Assembly: GCA_963653425.1 (NCBI GenBank)
Contig: CAVJWC010000003.1
Span: forward strand, 1-64,000
Direction of reading: 5' to 3'
DNA length: 64,000 nucleotides
From: UMGS692 sp963653425
Lineage (GTDB): Bacteria; Bacillota; Clostridia; Christensenellales; CAG-314
Numbering within the stretch: position 1 is the first letter of the stretch; each line of letters starts with the position of its first letter. Both the position numbers and the translations under genes were made by a program. The notes beneath the pieces are model-generated. The model saw nothing but the letters and a program-made list of their open reading frames with translations. It was not told the origin of the DNA and searched no databases. This document shows positions 43,159-53,065 of the stretch, in pieces.

Positions 43159-44385
43159 TTATTTTATCTTTGCGAAACGCGGAACGCCGTCCACGAATTT
43201 AATACCCGATTCGCCCTGAATAAGAGGCATAACGTAATCCATAAAACAAGGCTCGATGTTCGTTCCGTCCGCGGTGATGTACTTGTCGGGAAGTTTGGTT
43301 TCGGTGTTTGCCGCCTGAGAAAGAGGAACTCTGACGTATTCGCACTTATATTCCTTTCCTTCGGCGCGTCTGAAACCTATCATTATATCGGTTTCTCCGC
43401 CGAGAGCGGCAAGAACGCCCTGACGGCCCGCTTCCACGGCTTCGGTTATATCCGTTCCGCTGGCAAGATGAGCCGCGCATCTCTGCATTAAACTAAGCTC
43501 TATTGCTCTTACTTTAACGCCCGGCATACGACGTTTGATTTCGCCCGTAAGCATTGCGCCCACTCCGCCCAGCTGAACGTGGTTGAAGCTGTCGCGGGAA
43601 ACGGAATTGAAGTGTTCGACGATAAGTTTTCCGTCCTTATCGTGAATACCTTCGCTTACGGCAACGAAAACGTTGTGACGTTCGTTCCAGATCTTTTCGA
43701 CTCTGTTGCAGAAATCGTCGAGATCGAAGTCTCTTTCGGGAACGTAAATGAGATCGGGTCCCATACCCTTAAAGGAAGCAACCGCGCTTGCTGCGGTAAG
43801 CCAGCCCGCGTGTCTGCCCATTATTTCCACAACGACTATCTGTCCGCTCTTATAAACGCGACTGTCAAGGCTGACTTCCATACAGGTCGTAGCTATATAC
43901 TTGGCTGCGCTTCCGTAACCGGGGCAATGGTCGGTTCCGCTGAGGTCGTTGTCTATCGTCTTGGGAATACCCACTACTCTGCATTCGTAACCCTTCTTTT
44001 CGAGATACTTGCTTATCTTGTTGCAGGTATCCATACTGTCGTTTCCGCCGTTATAGAAGAAATATCTTACGTTATACTTTTTGAAGACTTCGAGAATGCG
44101 AAGATAATCGGTTTCGTCGTCTTCTGCGTTTTTAAGTTTGTATCTTATGCTTCCGAGAGCGGACGAAGGCGTATTTTTAAGAAGTTCGAATTCTTCCTTA
44201 TCCACTTTCGCCATATCTATAAACTGTTCTTCGAGTACGCCGGCAATTCCGTAACAAGCGCCGTAAACCGCCGTAATGTTTTCATGCTTAAAAGCTTCGG
44301 AAAAAACTCCGTACGCGCTTGCGTTAATAACGGAAGTAGGTCCTCCCGATTGTCCGAAAATCAATGCACCCTTCAGTTCCTTCAT
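43159..44385 (-). CDS. pfp: 6-phosphofructokinase, PPi-dependent type
   Basis: 408 residues from the ATG at 44385 (GAGGAG site). It phosphorylates fructose-6-phosphate. GQSGGPTSVINAS is the nucleotide/PPi loop. In ATP-type enzymes the next loop is GGDGS; here it is GGNDSMDT with Asp, and the following PKTIDNDLSGTDHCPGYGS carries Lys in place of Gly, which are the marks of PPi-using enzymes. The GGN in place of GGD is slightly unusual. A strong sigma-A promoter precedes it. Confidence 0.87.
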   Translation of the reverse strand: MKELKGALIFGQSGGPTSVINASAYGVFSEAFKHENITAVYGACYGIAGVLEEQFIDMAKVDKEEFELLKNTPSSALGSIRYKLKNAEDDETDYLRILEVFKKYNVRYFFYNGGNDSMDTCNKISKYLEKKGYECRVVGIPKTIDNDLSGTDHCPGYGSAAKYIATTCMEVSLDSRVYKSGQIVVVEIMGRHAGWLTAASAVASFKGMGPDLIYVPERDFDLDDFCNRVEKIWNERHNVFVAVSEGIHDKDGKLIVEHFNSVSRDSFNHVQLGGVGAMLTGEIKRRMPGVKVRAIELSLMQRCAAHLASGTDITEAVEAGRQGVLAALGGETDIMIGFRRAEGKEYKCEYVRVPLSQAANTETKLPDKYITADGTNIEPCFMDYVMPLIQGESGIKFVDGVPRFAKIK

Positions 44386-44430
44386 TATAAAAACTCCTCT
44401 GCCCGAAACGGCAAATATATTTATCCTTTT

Positions 44431-44459
44431 ATTATACGGAATAATCCGCCTCTTGTCAA
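44431..44459 (-). promoter_or_regulatory. Sigma-A promoter of the phosphofructokinase gene
   Basis: TTGACA (44459-44454), 17 bases, TATAAT (44436-44431) on the minus strand. Confidence 0.85.
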
Positions 44460-44558
44460 GCATAAAACCCGCCGTATAGCTCGCGCACGTGATTTATTTA
44501 TCCTGATAATGCGTTAATGAAGGCGTGTTTTATAGCGTATATTTAATGGGCGTTGACA

Positions 44559-44587
44559 TTGACAAAAGTCTTAATAGCCGATATACT
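44559..44587 (+). promoter_or_regulatory. Sigma-A promoter of the aminotransferase gene
   Basis: TTGACA (44559-44564), 17 bases, TATACT (44582-44587). The mRNA leader would be about 215 bases. Confidence 0.75.
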
Positions 44588-44593
44588 GTAAGT

Positions 44594-44800
44594 ACGGATA
44601 TTTCGTAGTATAGTTCGGATGTGTTAACTCAAATCTAAATAACGGCAATCCGTAAACTTAAATTCTGGCTTTCCGTTCGTTATCGCCGATTACCTGCAAA
44701 TGCCGAACCGATTTGTTCACTTAAAAAAGGGATAACGAACGCAACACTAAAACCAAGCCGTTACTCACGGCACTTATATTATAATATAATTAAGGAGATA
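44594..44800 (+). other. Long structured leader of the aminotransferase mRNA
   Basis: About 210 untranslated bases with no gene. CGTTCGTTATC (44674-44684) pairs perfectly with GATAACGAACG (44731-44741), an 11-bp stem. GGCTTTCCGTTCGTTATCGC also appears at about 54567-54585, so part of the leader is a repeat. No known riboswitch motif was found. Confidence 0.45.
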
Positions 44801-44807
44801 TTTTTAT

Positions 44808-45998
44808 ATGTATTCCGAAAAAATGGCTGCTCTCGGCAAAAAACGTTCCGCTATAAGAGAACTCTTCGAATATTCTCAGATGCGTAAACGCGAAATAGGC
44901 AACGATAAAGTATTTGATTACAGCATAGGCAATCCCAGCGTTCCCGCACCCGCAATCGTAAACGAAACTCTCGTTGACCTTATACAAAACACAGATTCCG
45001 TGCTTCTTCACGGCTACACCAGCGCGCAGGGCGACATTGACGTAAGAAAGACCATCGCAGATTACATCAGAAAGACCTATAACGCTCAGGCTGACGAAAA
45101 CTGTCTTTATATGACCACGGGCGCGGCTGCGGCTCTTTCCATCTGCTTCAACGCTCTCTGCACGGGAAACGACGAAATCATAACTTTCGCGCCCTATTTC
45201 CCCGAATATAAGGTATTTATCGAAGGCGCAAGATGCAAACACGTAGTCGTTATGCCCGACGAAAAACTTATGCCCGACCTCGACGCTTTCGAAAAGGCAA
45301 TCAACATGCACACCAAAGCAGTCGTCGTTAATTCCCCCAACAACCCCAGCGGAGCTATCTACGGCGAAGACGTTATCAAAGCCATAGCTTCCATACTCGA
45401 AAGAAAGTCCAAGGAATACTCTCACCCGATATTCATCATTGCCGACGAACCGTACAGAGAACTCGTATACGACGATATTACCGTGCCGTATATTCCCAAT
45501 TACTACGAACATACCATCGTTTGCTACTCTTTCTCCAAGGTCTGGTCCATCCCGGGCGAAAGAATCGGTTACATATTCGTAAGTCCCCGTATGAAAGAAG
45601 CGAAAGACATCTTTGCTGCGGTATGCGGAGCAGGCCGTTCTTTGGGTTACGTTTGCGCTTCCAGCCTTTTCCAGAGACTGGTTATGCGTTGCATAGGAAC
45701 GGTGGGCGACCTCGAAAGTTACAGAGTAAACCGCGACCTTCTCTATAACGCTCTGACCGATTACGGTTTCCATTGCATTCACCCCGACGGAGCTTTTTAT
45801 CTCTTCGTTAAAACTCCTACGGCGGACGCAAACGAATTCGCGGAAGAAGCCAAAAAGCGCGAAGTTCTTATCGTTCCCGCAGACAGCTTCGGTTGCCCCG
45901 GATACGTGAGAATTTCCTACTGCGTAACAAAAGAACAGATCGAGAATTCTCTTCCCGCTTTCAAAGATCTCGCTAAACTCTATAACCTTAAAAAATAA
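44808..45998 (+). CDS. PLP-dependent aminotransferase, class I
   Basis: 396 residues, fold type I. Visible motifs: substrate-binding SIGNPSVPAPAIV, VVNSPNNPSGAIY with the PLP-ring Asn, ADEPYRELVYD with the Asp that contacts the pyridine nitrogen, and CYSFSKVWSIPGERIGY with the Schiff-base Lys (SFSK). The C-terminal Arg for the carboxylate is in GYVRISYCV. The exact amino acid is not readable; aspartate-like specificity is a common guess. AAGGAG site in front; own promoter and terminator. Confidence 0.88.
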   Translation: MYSEKMAALGKKRSAIRELFEYSQMRKREIGNDKVFDYSIGNPSVPAPAIVNETLVDLIQNTDSVLLHGYTSAQGDIDVRKTIADYIRKTYNAQADENCLYMTTGAAAALSICFNALCTGNDEIITFAPYFPEYKVFIEGARCKHVVVMPDEKLMPDLDAFEKAINMHTKAVVVNSPNNPSGAIYGEDVIKAIASILERKSKEYSHPIFIIADEPYRELVYDDITVPYIPNYYEHTIVCYSFSKVWSIPGERIGYIFVSPRMKEAKDIFAAVCGAGRSLGYVCASSLFQRLVMRCIGTVGDLESYRVNRDLLYNALTDYGFHCIHPDGAFYLFVKTPTADANEFAEEAKKREVLIVPADSFGCPGYVRISYCVTKEQIENSLPAFKDLAKLYNLKK

Positions 45999-45999
45999 G

Positions 46000-46215
46000 C
46001 GGTAATTCCGCCCAAAAGGCTACGAAAAAAGCCGTGAAAAAGAGAACTCAGCCGAAACGGGCTGTCAAAACGACAATTCGGCAAAAAAACGGGCTGTATA
46101 GCTCAGACAAAAAGAGCCGTGAAAACGGTCTCTTAAAAAACGCTGAAGGGCAGACAAACGAAAATCTGCCGAAAACGCGGATAAACGACATGCTTTTTGA
46201 AAGATAATCGAAAAT
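46000..46215. other. Non-coding segment with imperfect repeats
   Basis: No gene. A-rich stretch with repeated GAGCCGTGAAAA/AAAGCCGTGAAAA, CGGGCTGT and small hairpins. It ends at the terminator 46216-46242. Confidence 0.45.
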
Positions 46216-46242
46216 AAAGGCGAAGGAAAATCCTTCGCCTTT
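46216..46242. terminator. Bidirectional terminator between aminotransferase and potD
   Basis: Perfect 12-bp stem AAAGGCGAAGGA (46216-46227) with TCCTTCGCCTTT (46231-46242), three-base loop, T-rich on the plus side and T-rich on the minus side beyond the A-run. Confidence 0.8.
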
Positions 46243-46318
46243 TGCTTTATTATGAATATCGCCGAAGATTTGAAAATTACGGTTTTCTAAAATCTTTACG
46301 GCTGTTTAAACTTTGCGG

Positions 46319-47692
46319 TTATTTGGAGACTTTACGGCGCGTTGCGGCTTTATTCTTTTTCGTAACGACAAGCGCGACGATTGCGCCTATTACGACGATT
46401 ACCGCGACTACTATAATAACGGTAACCAGAGCGGAATTATCGCCGTCGGTTTTGGGCGCGGAGGCAATCTTTACTCTTTCGAGCATACCGAAAAGCAAAG
46501 ATTCTCTGTCGCCGAAGTCTTTCATAACGCCCATGGGCATGGTTCCGTTAAAGTACTGAACTTCGTTATTAAAGAACTCGTCAACGTCGTAGTCGTTTTC
46601 GGTTAAAACGTTTTTGGCTTCTTCGGAAGCTTTCAGAACTTCTTTGGAAACGCCCGAGGTATAACCTATAGCGATCATATTTCTGACGGCGATGTCGGGT
46701 CTGTTCATAAACTCGATGAAAAGCTTTGCCGCTTCGGGATTGGGCGCGTTTTTGGTGATTACCCAACCGTCGAACCAGATGTTGGAACCCGATTCGGGAA
46801 TATAATAACCGAGGTTTATGTTGGATTTTTTAGCTTCTTCGATGGCGTAAACGGCGTCGCCCGACCAGGCAAGATCGAGATAAGCGTTGCCGGCAATGAC
46901 TTCTTCCTTGTCGAAATCCACGCTGTAAAGGATTTTCTGAGATTTCTGCTCGATAAGAACGGTTTCTGCCGCGTCTATAAGAGCCTGATCGGTAGAATTT
47001 ATAAGTTCGACGACGGTTTTATCCTTAAAACCTTCGGGAAGTCTGTCGTTTTCTTTAAGATACATAACGGCAGCCACGTAAATATCGCGGATACTGTCTT
47101 TCATGTAGATTTTGCCCGTAAGTTTGGAGTTGCCCGCTTTGTTCCAGAGAAGTCCCCAGCCTTCTTTAAGGTCGCTTTCGGTTACGACGTCTTTGTTATA
47201 AAGAATGCCAAGCGTTCCCCACATATAAGGAACGAAATAATCGGTCATATCGACTTCTTTATCGCCTACTTTAACGCTTCCGAAGGTTTCTTCTATGGAA
47301 GTTTTGAAGAGCGGTTCTATATTAGACCAGAACGCTTCCGTTTCTTCGTCCGTTCCGATTTTCTGAATCAGATCCTTTTCGAGAAGCTTCTGAATAGCGT
47401 ATTCCGACGGCGCGAGCATATCTATGGAATTGCTGTTCATAACCTGCGTAAGCATGGCTTCGTTTGTGTCGTATTCTCTGTAATTTACCTTTATATCTTT
47501 ACCCGTTCTTGCCTTATAGAAATCAACGAATTCTTTGAAGTCGGTTTCTAAAAGTTTGGTGTCGATATAGTCGCCCCAGTTGACTATATTGAGCGTAGTT
47601 ACGTCGGCGGCGTTAACCGTTTCCGCCGTAGGAACGACGATAAGCGCGGATAAAACGATTATCGCCAAAATAAAAACGGTGTTTTTTTTCAT
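46319..47692 (-). CDS. potD: Polyamine ABC transporter substrate-binding protein with C-terminal anchor
   Basis: 457 residues of the PotD/PotF family that captures spermidine or putrescine. The start has a signal peptide (MKKNTVFILAIIVLSALIVV, cleavage near VNAAD); the binding body has LNIVNWGDYID, PSEYAIQKLLEKDLIQKI and AWSGDAVYAIEEAKKS, all typical of polyamine binders. There is no lipobox. Instead residues about 420 to 445 form a membrane helix (VTVIIVVAVIVVIGAIVALVV) with a basic tail (KKNKAATRRK), so the protein is held by its C-terminus. It is last in the operon, 168 bases behind potC. Confidence 0.9.
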   Translation of the reverse strand: MKKNTVFILAIIVLSALIVVPTAETVNAADVTTLNIVNWGDYIDTKLLETDFKEFVDFYKARTGKDIKVNYREYDTNEAMLTQVMNSNSIDMLAPSEYAIQKLLEKDLIQKIGTDEETEAFWSNIEPLFKTSIEETFGSVKVGDKEVDMTDYFVPYMWGTLGILYNKDVVTESDLKEGWGLLWNKAGNSKLTGKIYMKDSIRDIYVAAVMYLKENDRLPEGFKDKTVVELINSTDQALIDAAETVLIEQKSQKILYSVDFDKEEVIAGNAYLDLAWSGDAVYAIEEAKKSNINLGYYIPESGSNIWFDGWVITKNAPNPEAAKLFIEFMNRPDIAVRNMIAIGYTSGVSKEVLKASEEAKNVLTENDYDVDEFFNNEVQYFNGTMPMGVMKDFGDRESLLFGMLERVKIASAPKTDGDNSALVTVIIVVAVIVVIGAIVALVVTKKNKAATRRKVSK

Positions 47693-47860
47693 TTCTTACT
47701 CCTTTAGTAAAAATATCGGTTATGCCTTGCTTACGTCGAAGCCTCGGCTTATATATAAACGCGCCGTAAAACGCGGTTTTTTTCTTTAAGTCAAGTCTTT
47801 AGATAATTCCCGCAGTAAACGCTTTTAACTAAATAAAACGTATAACTGCGGAAACTTTCT

Positions 47861-48700
47861 TTACGCGTGCTGTTTATTGTTGATGGCTTTGTTGATTTTT
47901 GCGATATGCGCGGCTTCGTTCTTCTTTTTAAGGTTGATAAGAAGGATAACCGTTAAAACCAACACGAAAATCACCGAGAACAGCGCAAGCCAGAAGGGTT
48001 GCAGACCGCCTTTGGTGGCGTCGTTGTATATGTAGGTGCTGAGAGTGTCTATACTCGTAGTCGCGCCTTTGTTGATCTGAGTTATGATAAAGTCGTCCAT
48101 AGAAAGCGTGAACGCCATAACGAATCCGCTGACTATACCCGGGGATATAATGGGTATCATAACCGACATAAGAGCCTTTGCGGGAGTCGCTCCGAGGTCG
48201 AGGGCGGCTTCGTATACGTTGGGATCCATCTGCACGAGCTTGGGCATTACCGAAAGCACTACGTAGGGCGTACAGAAAGCCGTATGCGCTATAATAAGTC
48301 TTGCGTAACCTTCGGGCATCTTTATCGCTCCGAAAAACAGCAGAAGCGAAACTGCCATGACTATTTCGGAATTGATGACGGGAAGCTGATTGACGCTTTC
48401 CACCACTCTTCTGAGTTTTTTGCCGAGGTAGAAAATACCTATAGCGGCGCACGTTCCCATAAACGTGGAAATAACCGAGCTTACGGCGGCGATTATAAGC
48501 GTGTTTTTAAGCGCGTTTATAAGCGCGGAAGGCGGATTTACGAAAAGAGCGACGTAGGCGTCGAAGTTGAAGCCTCCGCTGAAACTGAATCTTACGTTGC
48601 CCGTGAAGCTGTAAACTATTACGAACAACAAAGGAAGATACATAAAGGCGAGAACCAGACCGATAAAAAGGTCGGCAATAAGCTTCTTCCAGTTTACCAT
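47861..48700 (-). CDS. potC: Polyamine ABC transporter permease PotC
   Basis: 279 residues with six membrane helices. The EAA loop that docks to the ATPase is EAALDLGATPAKALMSVMIP followed by SPGI. It overlaps the potB stop by 7 bases. Confidence 0.93.
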   Translation of the reverse strand: MVNWKKLIADLFIGLVLAFMYLPLLFVIVYSFTGNVRFSFSGGFNFDAYVALFVNPPSALINALKNTLIIAAVSSVISTFMGTCAAIGIFYLGKKLRRVVESVNQLPVINSEIVMAVSLLLFFGAIKMPEGYARLIIAHTAFCTPYVVLSVMPKLVQMDPNVYEAALDLGATPAKALMSVMIPIISPGIVSGFVMAFTLSMDDFIITQINKGATTSIDTLSTYIYNDATKGGLQPFWLALFSVIFVLVLTVILLINLKKKNEAAHIAKINKAINNKQHA

Positions 48701-49497
48701 AAGTTCTTAGCCTCCTTCTGAGTAGCGTTGAATTTGTTCATGACGAAATTGGATATGAGAACGAACGCCAGCATAACGAGAGACATAACGCTTCCCACGC
48801 CGTACATACTGTGCATGAACTTACCGTAGATACTGTCGCCGAAAAGGACGATAGTCGCGCTTCCCGAAAGGAAAGAACTTATCGAAAAGGTGGATATTGT
48901 CGGAATGAACACCATTGTGATACCGCTGATTATTCCCGGCAAAGAAAGCGGAAGCACGGTTTTAAGGAAGACCGTAACGTTGTCCGCGCCGAGATCCTGA
49001 GCGGCTTCTATATAACTCTTGTCTATACCCGTAAGCGTCGTGGTAAGAGGCATTATCATATAGGGAAGGAAGTTATACACGAGACCTATGATAAGCGTAG
49101 CCGTTCCCAGTTCCACGCCCATTTTCTGGAAAAGAGCCTTGGTAGCCAGCGTTCTTATAAGGAAGTTTACCCACATAGGAAGCACGAGAATAAGCATAAG
49201 CATGGATTTCGCGTGATATTTTGCTATGCAGTAAGACACGGGATAACCTATAAGCAGGCATAAAACCGTAGTTACGAGACCTATAAGCACCGAATTCGCA
49301 AGCACTTTCATATTCTGTTTCTCGCTGAAAAACAAAGCGAAGTTTTTAAGCGAAAAAGAACCGTCGGCGATAAACGCGTTTACGAGAATCATCACGAGCG
49401 GTAATACTACGAAAATCAGTAAAAACAGCATATAGGGATAGGCAAGAAACCTTCTCGGCAAGCCCATACCCTTCGTCGTGTTATTCCGCTTTCTCAT
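48694..49497 (-). CDS. potB: Polyamine ABC transporter permease PotB
   Basis: 267 residues, six membrane helices, EAA loop [20 protein letters not shown] then LPGI. The N-terminus starts [21 protein letters not shown]. Overlaps potA by 17 bases. Partner of PotC in the membrane channel. Confidence 0.93.
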   Translation of the reverse strand: MRKRNNTTKGMGLPRRFLAYPYMLFLLIFVVLPLVMILVNAFIADGSFSLKNFALFFSEKQNMKVLANSVLIGLVTTVLCLLIGYPVSYCIAKYHAKSMLMLILVLPMWVNFLIRTLATKALFQKMGVELGTATLIIGLVYNFLPYMIMPLTTTLTGIDKSYIEAAQDLGADNVTVFLKTVLPLSLPGIISGITMVFIPTISTFSISSFLSGSATIVLFGDSIYGKFMHSMYGVGSVMSLVMLAFVLISNFVMNKFNATQKEAKNLW

Positions 49498-50968
49498 TTT
49501 CGCCCTCCGTGATAATCTGTTCTACGATAATCTTATCGGGAGCGACTTTTATGCCTACTCTGTCGCCTTTAAGCCAATCGTCTTCCGTATCTACGAAAAA
49601 GTCGTAATAAGTGTCCGTTCTTACCACGCACTGATAATAACTGCCTTTATATATGGAGTTGACTACGGTTGCGCCGATAATGCCGTCGTCTTCGTCGTCG
49701 AAAAGTTCCACGTCGTCAAAGTCTATGGAAACCCTGACTTTGGTTCCTTCGGGAAGATTGCTTACGCAGGGGAAATCCTCTCCGCATATTTCGACTTTGC
49801 CTTCGCCCGTCATTACCGTTTCGAGCGTGTTTATAACTCTCGATTTATGCATAATGTGGAGGTCGTTGGGCTTTATGTAAAGACCTATGGTTTCTCCGAC
49901 TATACATTCCACGTTATCGTGAATAAGAATTTCGCTTCTGTCTTCGTCGAACATCAGCGCCGTCGTCTGATAGTGGTCGCCCTTAAACACGCACGAGATA
50001 ACTTCGGCTTTCATCATAACGCTCTGGTTGTCTTCTTTGAGAATATATACGTCTTCGGGACGAATGATAACGTCTATGGGTTCGTTGTACTTGAAGCCTT
50101 TGTCCACGCATTCGAAACGCTGTCCGCAGAACTCTACAAGAAAGTCTTTTATCATAATACCGCTGAAAATGTTGCTTTCGCCTATGAAGTCGGCTACGAA
50201 AGCGTTTGCGGGTTCGTCGTAAACCTTCTGCGGAGAAGCTATCTGCTGAATTTCGCCGTCTCTCATAACTATTATCGTGTCGGACATAGTGAGAGCTTCT
50301 TCCTGATCGTGAGTAACGTAAATAAAGGTTATGCCAAGCTCTTTATGCATATTCATAAGCTCGATCTGCATATCCTTCCTCATTTTAAGGTCGAGAGCGC
50401 CGAGAGGTTCGTCGAGAAGAAGAACGTCGGGTTCGTTTACGAGAGCGCGCGCAATCGCTACTCTCTGCATCTGACCGCCCGAAAGACTGTTTACGTTTCT
50501 GTATCCGTAGTCTTCCAGATCCACGAGTTTAAGAGCCGCTTCGACTTTATCTTTTATTTCCTTTTTGGTAAGTTTACGGTAATTCTCGTAAACGTCGCCG
50601 TTTTTGTCGGTATAAGTCGTTCCGTCGGGGATATATTTGAGTTTAAGCCCGAAAGCTATGTTGTTGAAAACAGACAAATGCGGGAAAAGCGCGTACCGCT
50701 GGAAAACGGTGTTTATCGACCTTCTGTAAGGCGGAATTTTCGTAATATCCTCGCCGTTAAAGAAAATCGAACCCGAAGTAGGCGCTTCGAATCCGGCTAT
50801 CATACGCAAAGTAGTGGTTTTACCGCAACCGGAAGGTCCCAAAAAAGTTACGAATTCTCCCTTTTTAATGGAAAAGCTTACGTTTTTGACGACGGGCTTG
50901 TCGTCGTAACTTTTACAGACGTTCCTGAGTTCTATTATCTTGGCAGAAGTATCTTTCTGTGCAGCCAT
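49481..50968 (-). CDS. potA: Polyamine ABC transporter ATPase, long form
   Basis: 495 residues, against about 350 to 380 in common PotA. Walker [11 protein letters not shown] (about residue 44), signature [16 protein letters not shown], Walker [14 protein letters not shown] and switch His VTHDQEEAL are all intact. Two extra parts stand out. There is an insert of about 20 residues between the Q-loop and the signature ([19 protein letters not shown]), and the C-terminus seems to hold two regulatory TOBE-like units (about 290-370 and 400-490). First gene of the transporter after the regulator. Confidence 0.92.
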   Translation of the reverse strand: MAAQKDTSAKIIELRNVCKSYDDKPVVKNVSFSIKKGEFVTFLGPSGCGKTTTLRMIAGFEAPTSGSIFFNGEDITKIPPYRRSINTVFQRYALFPHLSVFNNIAFGLKLKYIPDGTTYTDKNGDVYENYRKLTKKEIKDKVEAALKLVDLEDYGYRNVNSLSGGQMQRVAIARALVNEPDVLLLDEPLGALDLKMRKDMQIELMNMHKELGITFIYVTHDQEEALTMSDTIIVMRDGEIQQIASPQKVYDEPANAFVADFIGESNIFSGIMIKDFLVEFCGQRFECVDKGFKYNEPIDVIIRPEDVYILKEDNQSVMMKAEVISCVFKGDHYQTTALMFDEDRSEILIHDNVECIVGETIGLYIKPNDLHIMHKSRVINTLETVMTGEGKVEICGEDFPCVSNLPEGTKVRVSIDFDDVELFDDEDDGIIGATVVNSIYKGSYYQCVVRTDTYYDFFVDTEDDWLKGDRVGIKVAPDKIIVEQIITEGENEKAE

Positions 50969-50983
50969 CTTTTGTCTCCCCGA

Positions 50984-51517
50984 TCAGAAATTGGAGGGCG
51001 TCGCAACCCATATTATCTTTGCGATTCCGCGCCCCGTGTTTATTATGGTGTGACGGTACTTCCCGTCGATATAAAAGGAATCGCCCTTCTTGGCTTTGAA
51101 TTCCTTGGTGTCGGTCTTTATAACTATCTTTCCCGAAAGAACGTAACCGAATTCCTCTCCTTCGAAAGGATCTCTCGTTTCACTGCTTGCGCCCTCTTCT
51201 ATTTCGACGATAATGGGTTCCATTTCGTTCTTCTGAGAATTGGGTACCAGCCACGTCTTACGACAGCCTTCGCTTTCCGACTGAAAATGATCGGAAGGCG
51301 TGAATACCACCTGCTCGTAGGATTCCTCGGCAAAAAACGCAGCCGGCGTTACGCCGAGAACGTTGAGTATATCTATAAGCGTGGCAATCGAAGGCGACGC
51401 AACGTCGTTTTCGAGCTGTGATATGTAACCTTTTGTAAGTTCGCATCTGTCCGCCAGCTCTTCCTGCGTCAGCCCTAATCTCAGCCTTATACGTTTTATT
51501 CTCGCGCCAATATTCAT
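50984..51517 (-). CDS. HTH-cupin regulator of the polyamine operon
   Basis: 177 residues: an N-terminal xre-type helix-turn-helix (KRIRLRLGLTQEELADRCE and KGYISQLENDVASPSIATL) and a C-terminal cupin_2 domain (FEGEEFGYVLSGKIVIKT and RHTIINTGRG). Such proteins (PuuR, PotR-like) sense a small molecule in the cupin and repress or activate polyamine transport. It is the first gene of the pot operon, 15 bases ahead of potA, so self-control of the operon is likely. Confidence 0.85.
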   Translation of the reverse strand: MNIGARIKRIRLRLGLTQEELADRCELTKGYISQLENDVASPSIATLIDILNVLGVTPAAFFAEESYEQVVFTPSDHFQSESEGCRKTWLVPNSQKNEMEPIIVEIEEGASSETRDPFEGEEFGYVLSGKIVIKTDTKEFKAKKGDSFYIDGKYRHTIINTGRGIAKIIWVATPSNF

Positions 51518-51548
51518 AATATCGTTTCAGCCTCCCTTAGCCGCAGAA

Positions 51549-51577
51549 AATATACCAAATTCCGAACGATTTGTCAA
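51549..51577 (-). promoter_or_regulatory. Sigma-A promoter of the polyamine operon
   Basis: TTGACA (51577-51572), 17 bases, TATATT (51554-51549) on the minus strand. Confidence 0.85.
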
Positions 51578-51790
51578 CCGTTTGAATTAAAATTACTAAA
51601 CTTTTTTCTTAATATACGAATTACACGAGAAACCTTACGAAAATTAAACCAAAAAGTTAGTTTCGTTAAACAGACATTCCCTTAAAAAACCTCTGCTGAA
51701 TAATACTGAACAATTTTCTTAAAATCATTAAACCGTTCGGGACGGGAATTTCTTTCCTTAAAAGGCAGAAGGCGCGGATACGCCAAACGC
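51578..51790. other. Divergent intergenic region between the pot operon and rlmI
   Basis: No gene. A+T-rich stretch after the pot promoter, then the rlmI promoter at 51791. A frame on the minus strand (51682-52242) overlaps rlmI and is not credible. Confidence 0.45.
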
Positions 51791-51819
51791 TTGCAAAAAT
51801 ACGCGGTTTGTAGTATACT
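51791..51819 (+). promoter_or_regulatory. Sigma-A promoter of rlmI
   Basis: TTGCAA (51791-51796), 17 bases, TATACT (51814-51819). Confidence 0.7.
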
Positions 51820-51849
51820 TAGCGGTGTTAAAAACGAGAGGAAAATCAA

Positions 51850-53016
51850 ATGTACACGGTAAAACTCAAAAAAAACGAAGAAAAACGCCCGAATCTCGGT
51901 CACAGCTGGGTTTACGCGAACGAAGTCGCTTCCGTAGAAGGCAAAGATAAAAACGGCTCGCTGTGTGTGGTCACCGATTTCAACGGAAAGTTTATAGGAA
52001 AGGGCTACATAAATCACCTGTCCAAGATTCTCGTAAGGATTTTTATAAGAAACGAAAATCAACCGGACGACAAGGACTTTTATCTTAATTCCGTCAAAAA
52101 AGCGTGGGATTACAGGAAAAGTTTGGGTTACGGGAACTCCTGCAGAGTGGTTTTTGCCGAAGCAGACGGACTTCCCGCGCTTATCGTGGACAAATACGGC
52201 GACGTTCTGGTTATTCAGTGTCTTTCTCTCGGTATAGACCAAAGAAAAGAACTTATAAAAGAATGCCTCGTAGAAATCTTTAATCCCGAGGCTATTTACG
52301 AAAGAAGCGACTCGGCGGTAAGACTTAAAGAAGGTCTGCCCGAAACGAAAGGACTTATTTACGGAGTTTTACCCGACGAAATTATCATAAACGAAAACGG
52401 CATAAAGATGCGCGTAGACGTTATAAACGGACAGAAAACGGGATACTTCCTCGACCAGAAAGAAAACAGACTTGCGTCGAGAAGGTATTTTAATACGGAC
52501 AGCGTTCTCGACTGTTTCTGCAACTGCGGAGGCTTCTCGATGAACGCGGCTCTGTCGGCTCAAAAAGTCATAGCGGCGGACATTTCGGCTACAGCTCTCA
52601 GCGAAGTCAGAAAAAACGCAGAACTTAACGGCTTTAACAACGTGGAAACGGTGGAAGCCGACGTATTCGAACTTTTAAGAAAATATCGCGCCGAAAAGAG
52701 AACGTTCGGAACGATAGTTCTCGATCCGCCTGCTTTCTGCAAAAGCGCGAACGAAGTCAGAGACGCCTACAGGGGCTACAAAGACATCAACATACTCGGA
52801 CTCAAACTCGTAAGAAGCGGCGGTTATCTGATTTCTTCTTCCTGTTCGCACTATATGACATTCCCGTTGTTTGAAAAAATGCTTAAAGAAGCGGCTGCGG
52901 AAAGCGGACGAACCGTGCGTTTCGTAGAAATCAAATCGCAGGCTCCCGACCATCCGTCACTGCTTTGCGCGGAAGAAACGCAGTATCTGAAGTTCTTCGT
53001 GCTTAACGTGCAGTAA
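51850..53016 (+). CDS. rlmI: 23S rRNA (cytosine) methyltransferase RlmI-type
   Basis: 388 residues. N-terminal PUA domain with PNLGHSWVYANEVASVEG and the GKGYIN segment; central EEHD-like linker; C-terminal Rossmann methyltransferase with SVLDCFCNCGGFSMNAAL (SAM motif I), the acidic DISATALSEV, and VLDPPAFCKSANEV, the NPPY-like catalytic motif. These mark the RlmI/RlmK family that makes m5C in 23S rRNA. Followed by the YnzC-like gene, probably on one transcript. Confidence 0.9.
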   Translation: MYTVKLKKNEEKRPNLGHSWVYANEVASVEGKDKNGSLCVVTDFNGKFIGKGYINHLSKILVRIFIRNENQPDDKDFYLNSVKKAWDYRKSLGYGNSCRVVFAEADGLPALIVDKYGDVLVIQCLSLGIDQRKELIKECLVEIFNPEAIYERSDSAVRLKEGLPETKGLIYGVLPDEIIINENGIKMRVDVINGQKTGYFLDQKENRLASRRYFNTDSVLDCFCNCGGFSMNAALSAQKVIAADISATALSEVRKNAELNGFNNVETVEADVFELLRKYRAEKRTFGTIVLDPPAFCKSANEVRDAYRGYKDINILGLKLVRSGGYLISSSCSHYMTFPLFEKMLKEAAAESGRTVRFVEIKSQAPDHPSLLCAEETQYLKFFVLNVQ

Positions 53017-53065
53017 ACCAAAATCGTAAAAAAATCCGCATTACGCGGAAAAGGAGATATAAAAA

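Noticed and set aside
49478..51421. 647-codon plus-strand frame opposite potA and its regulator
   Set aside because: Antisense shadow across two well-supported genes.
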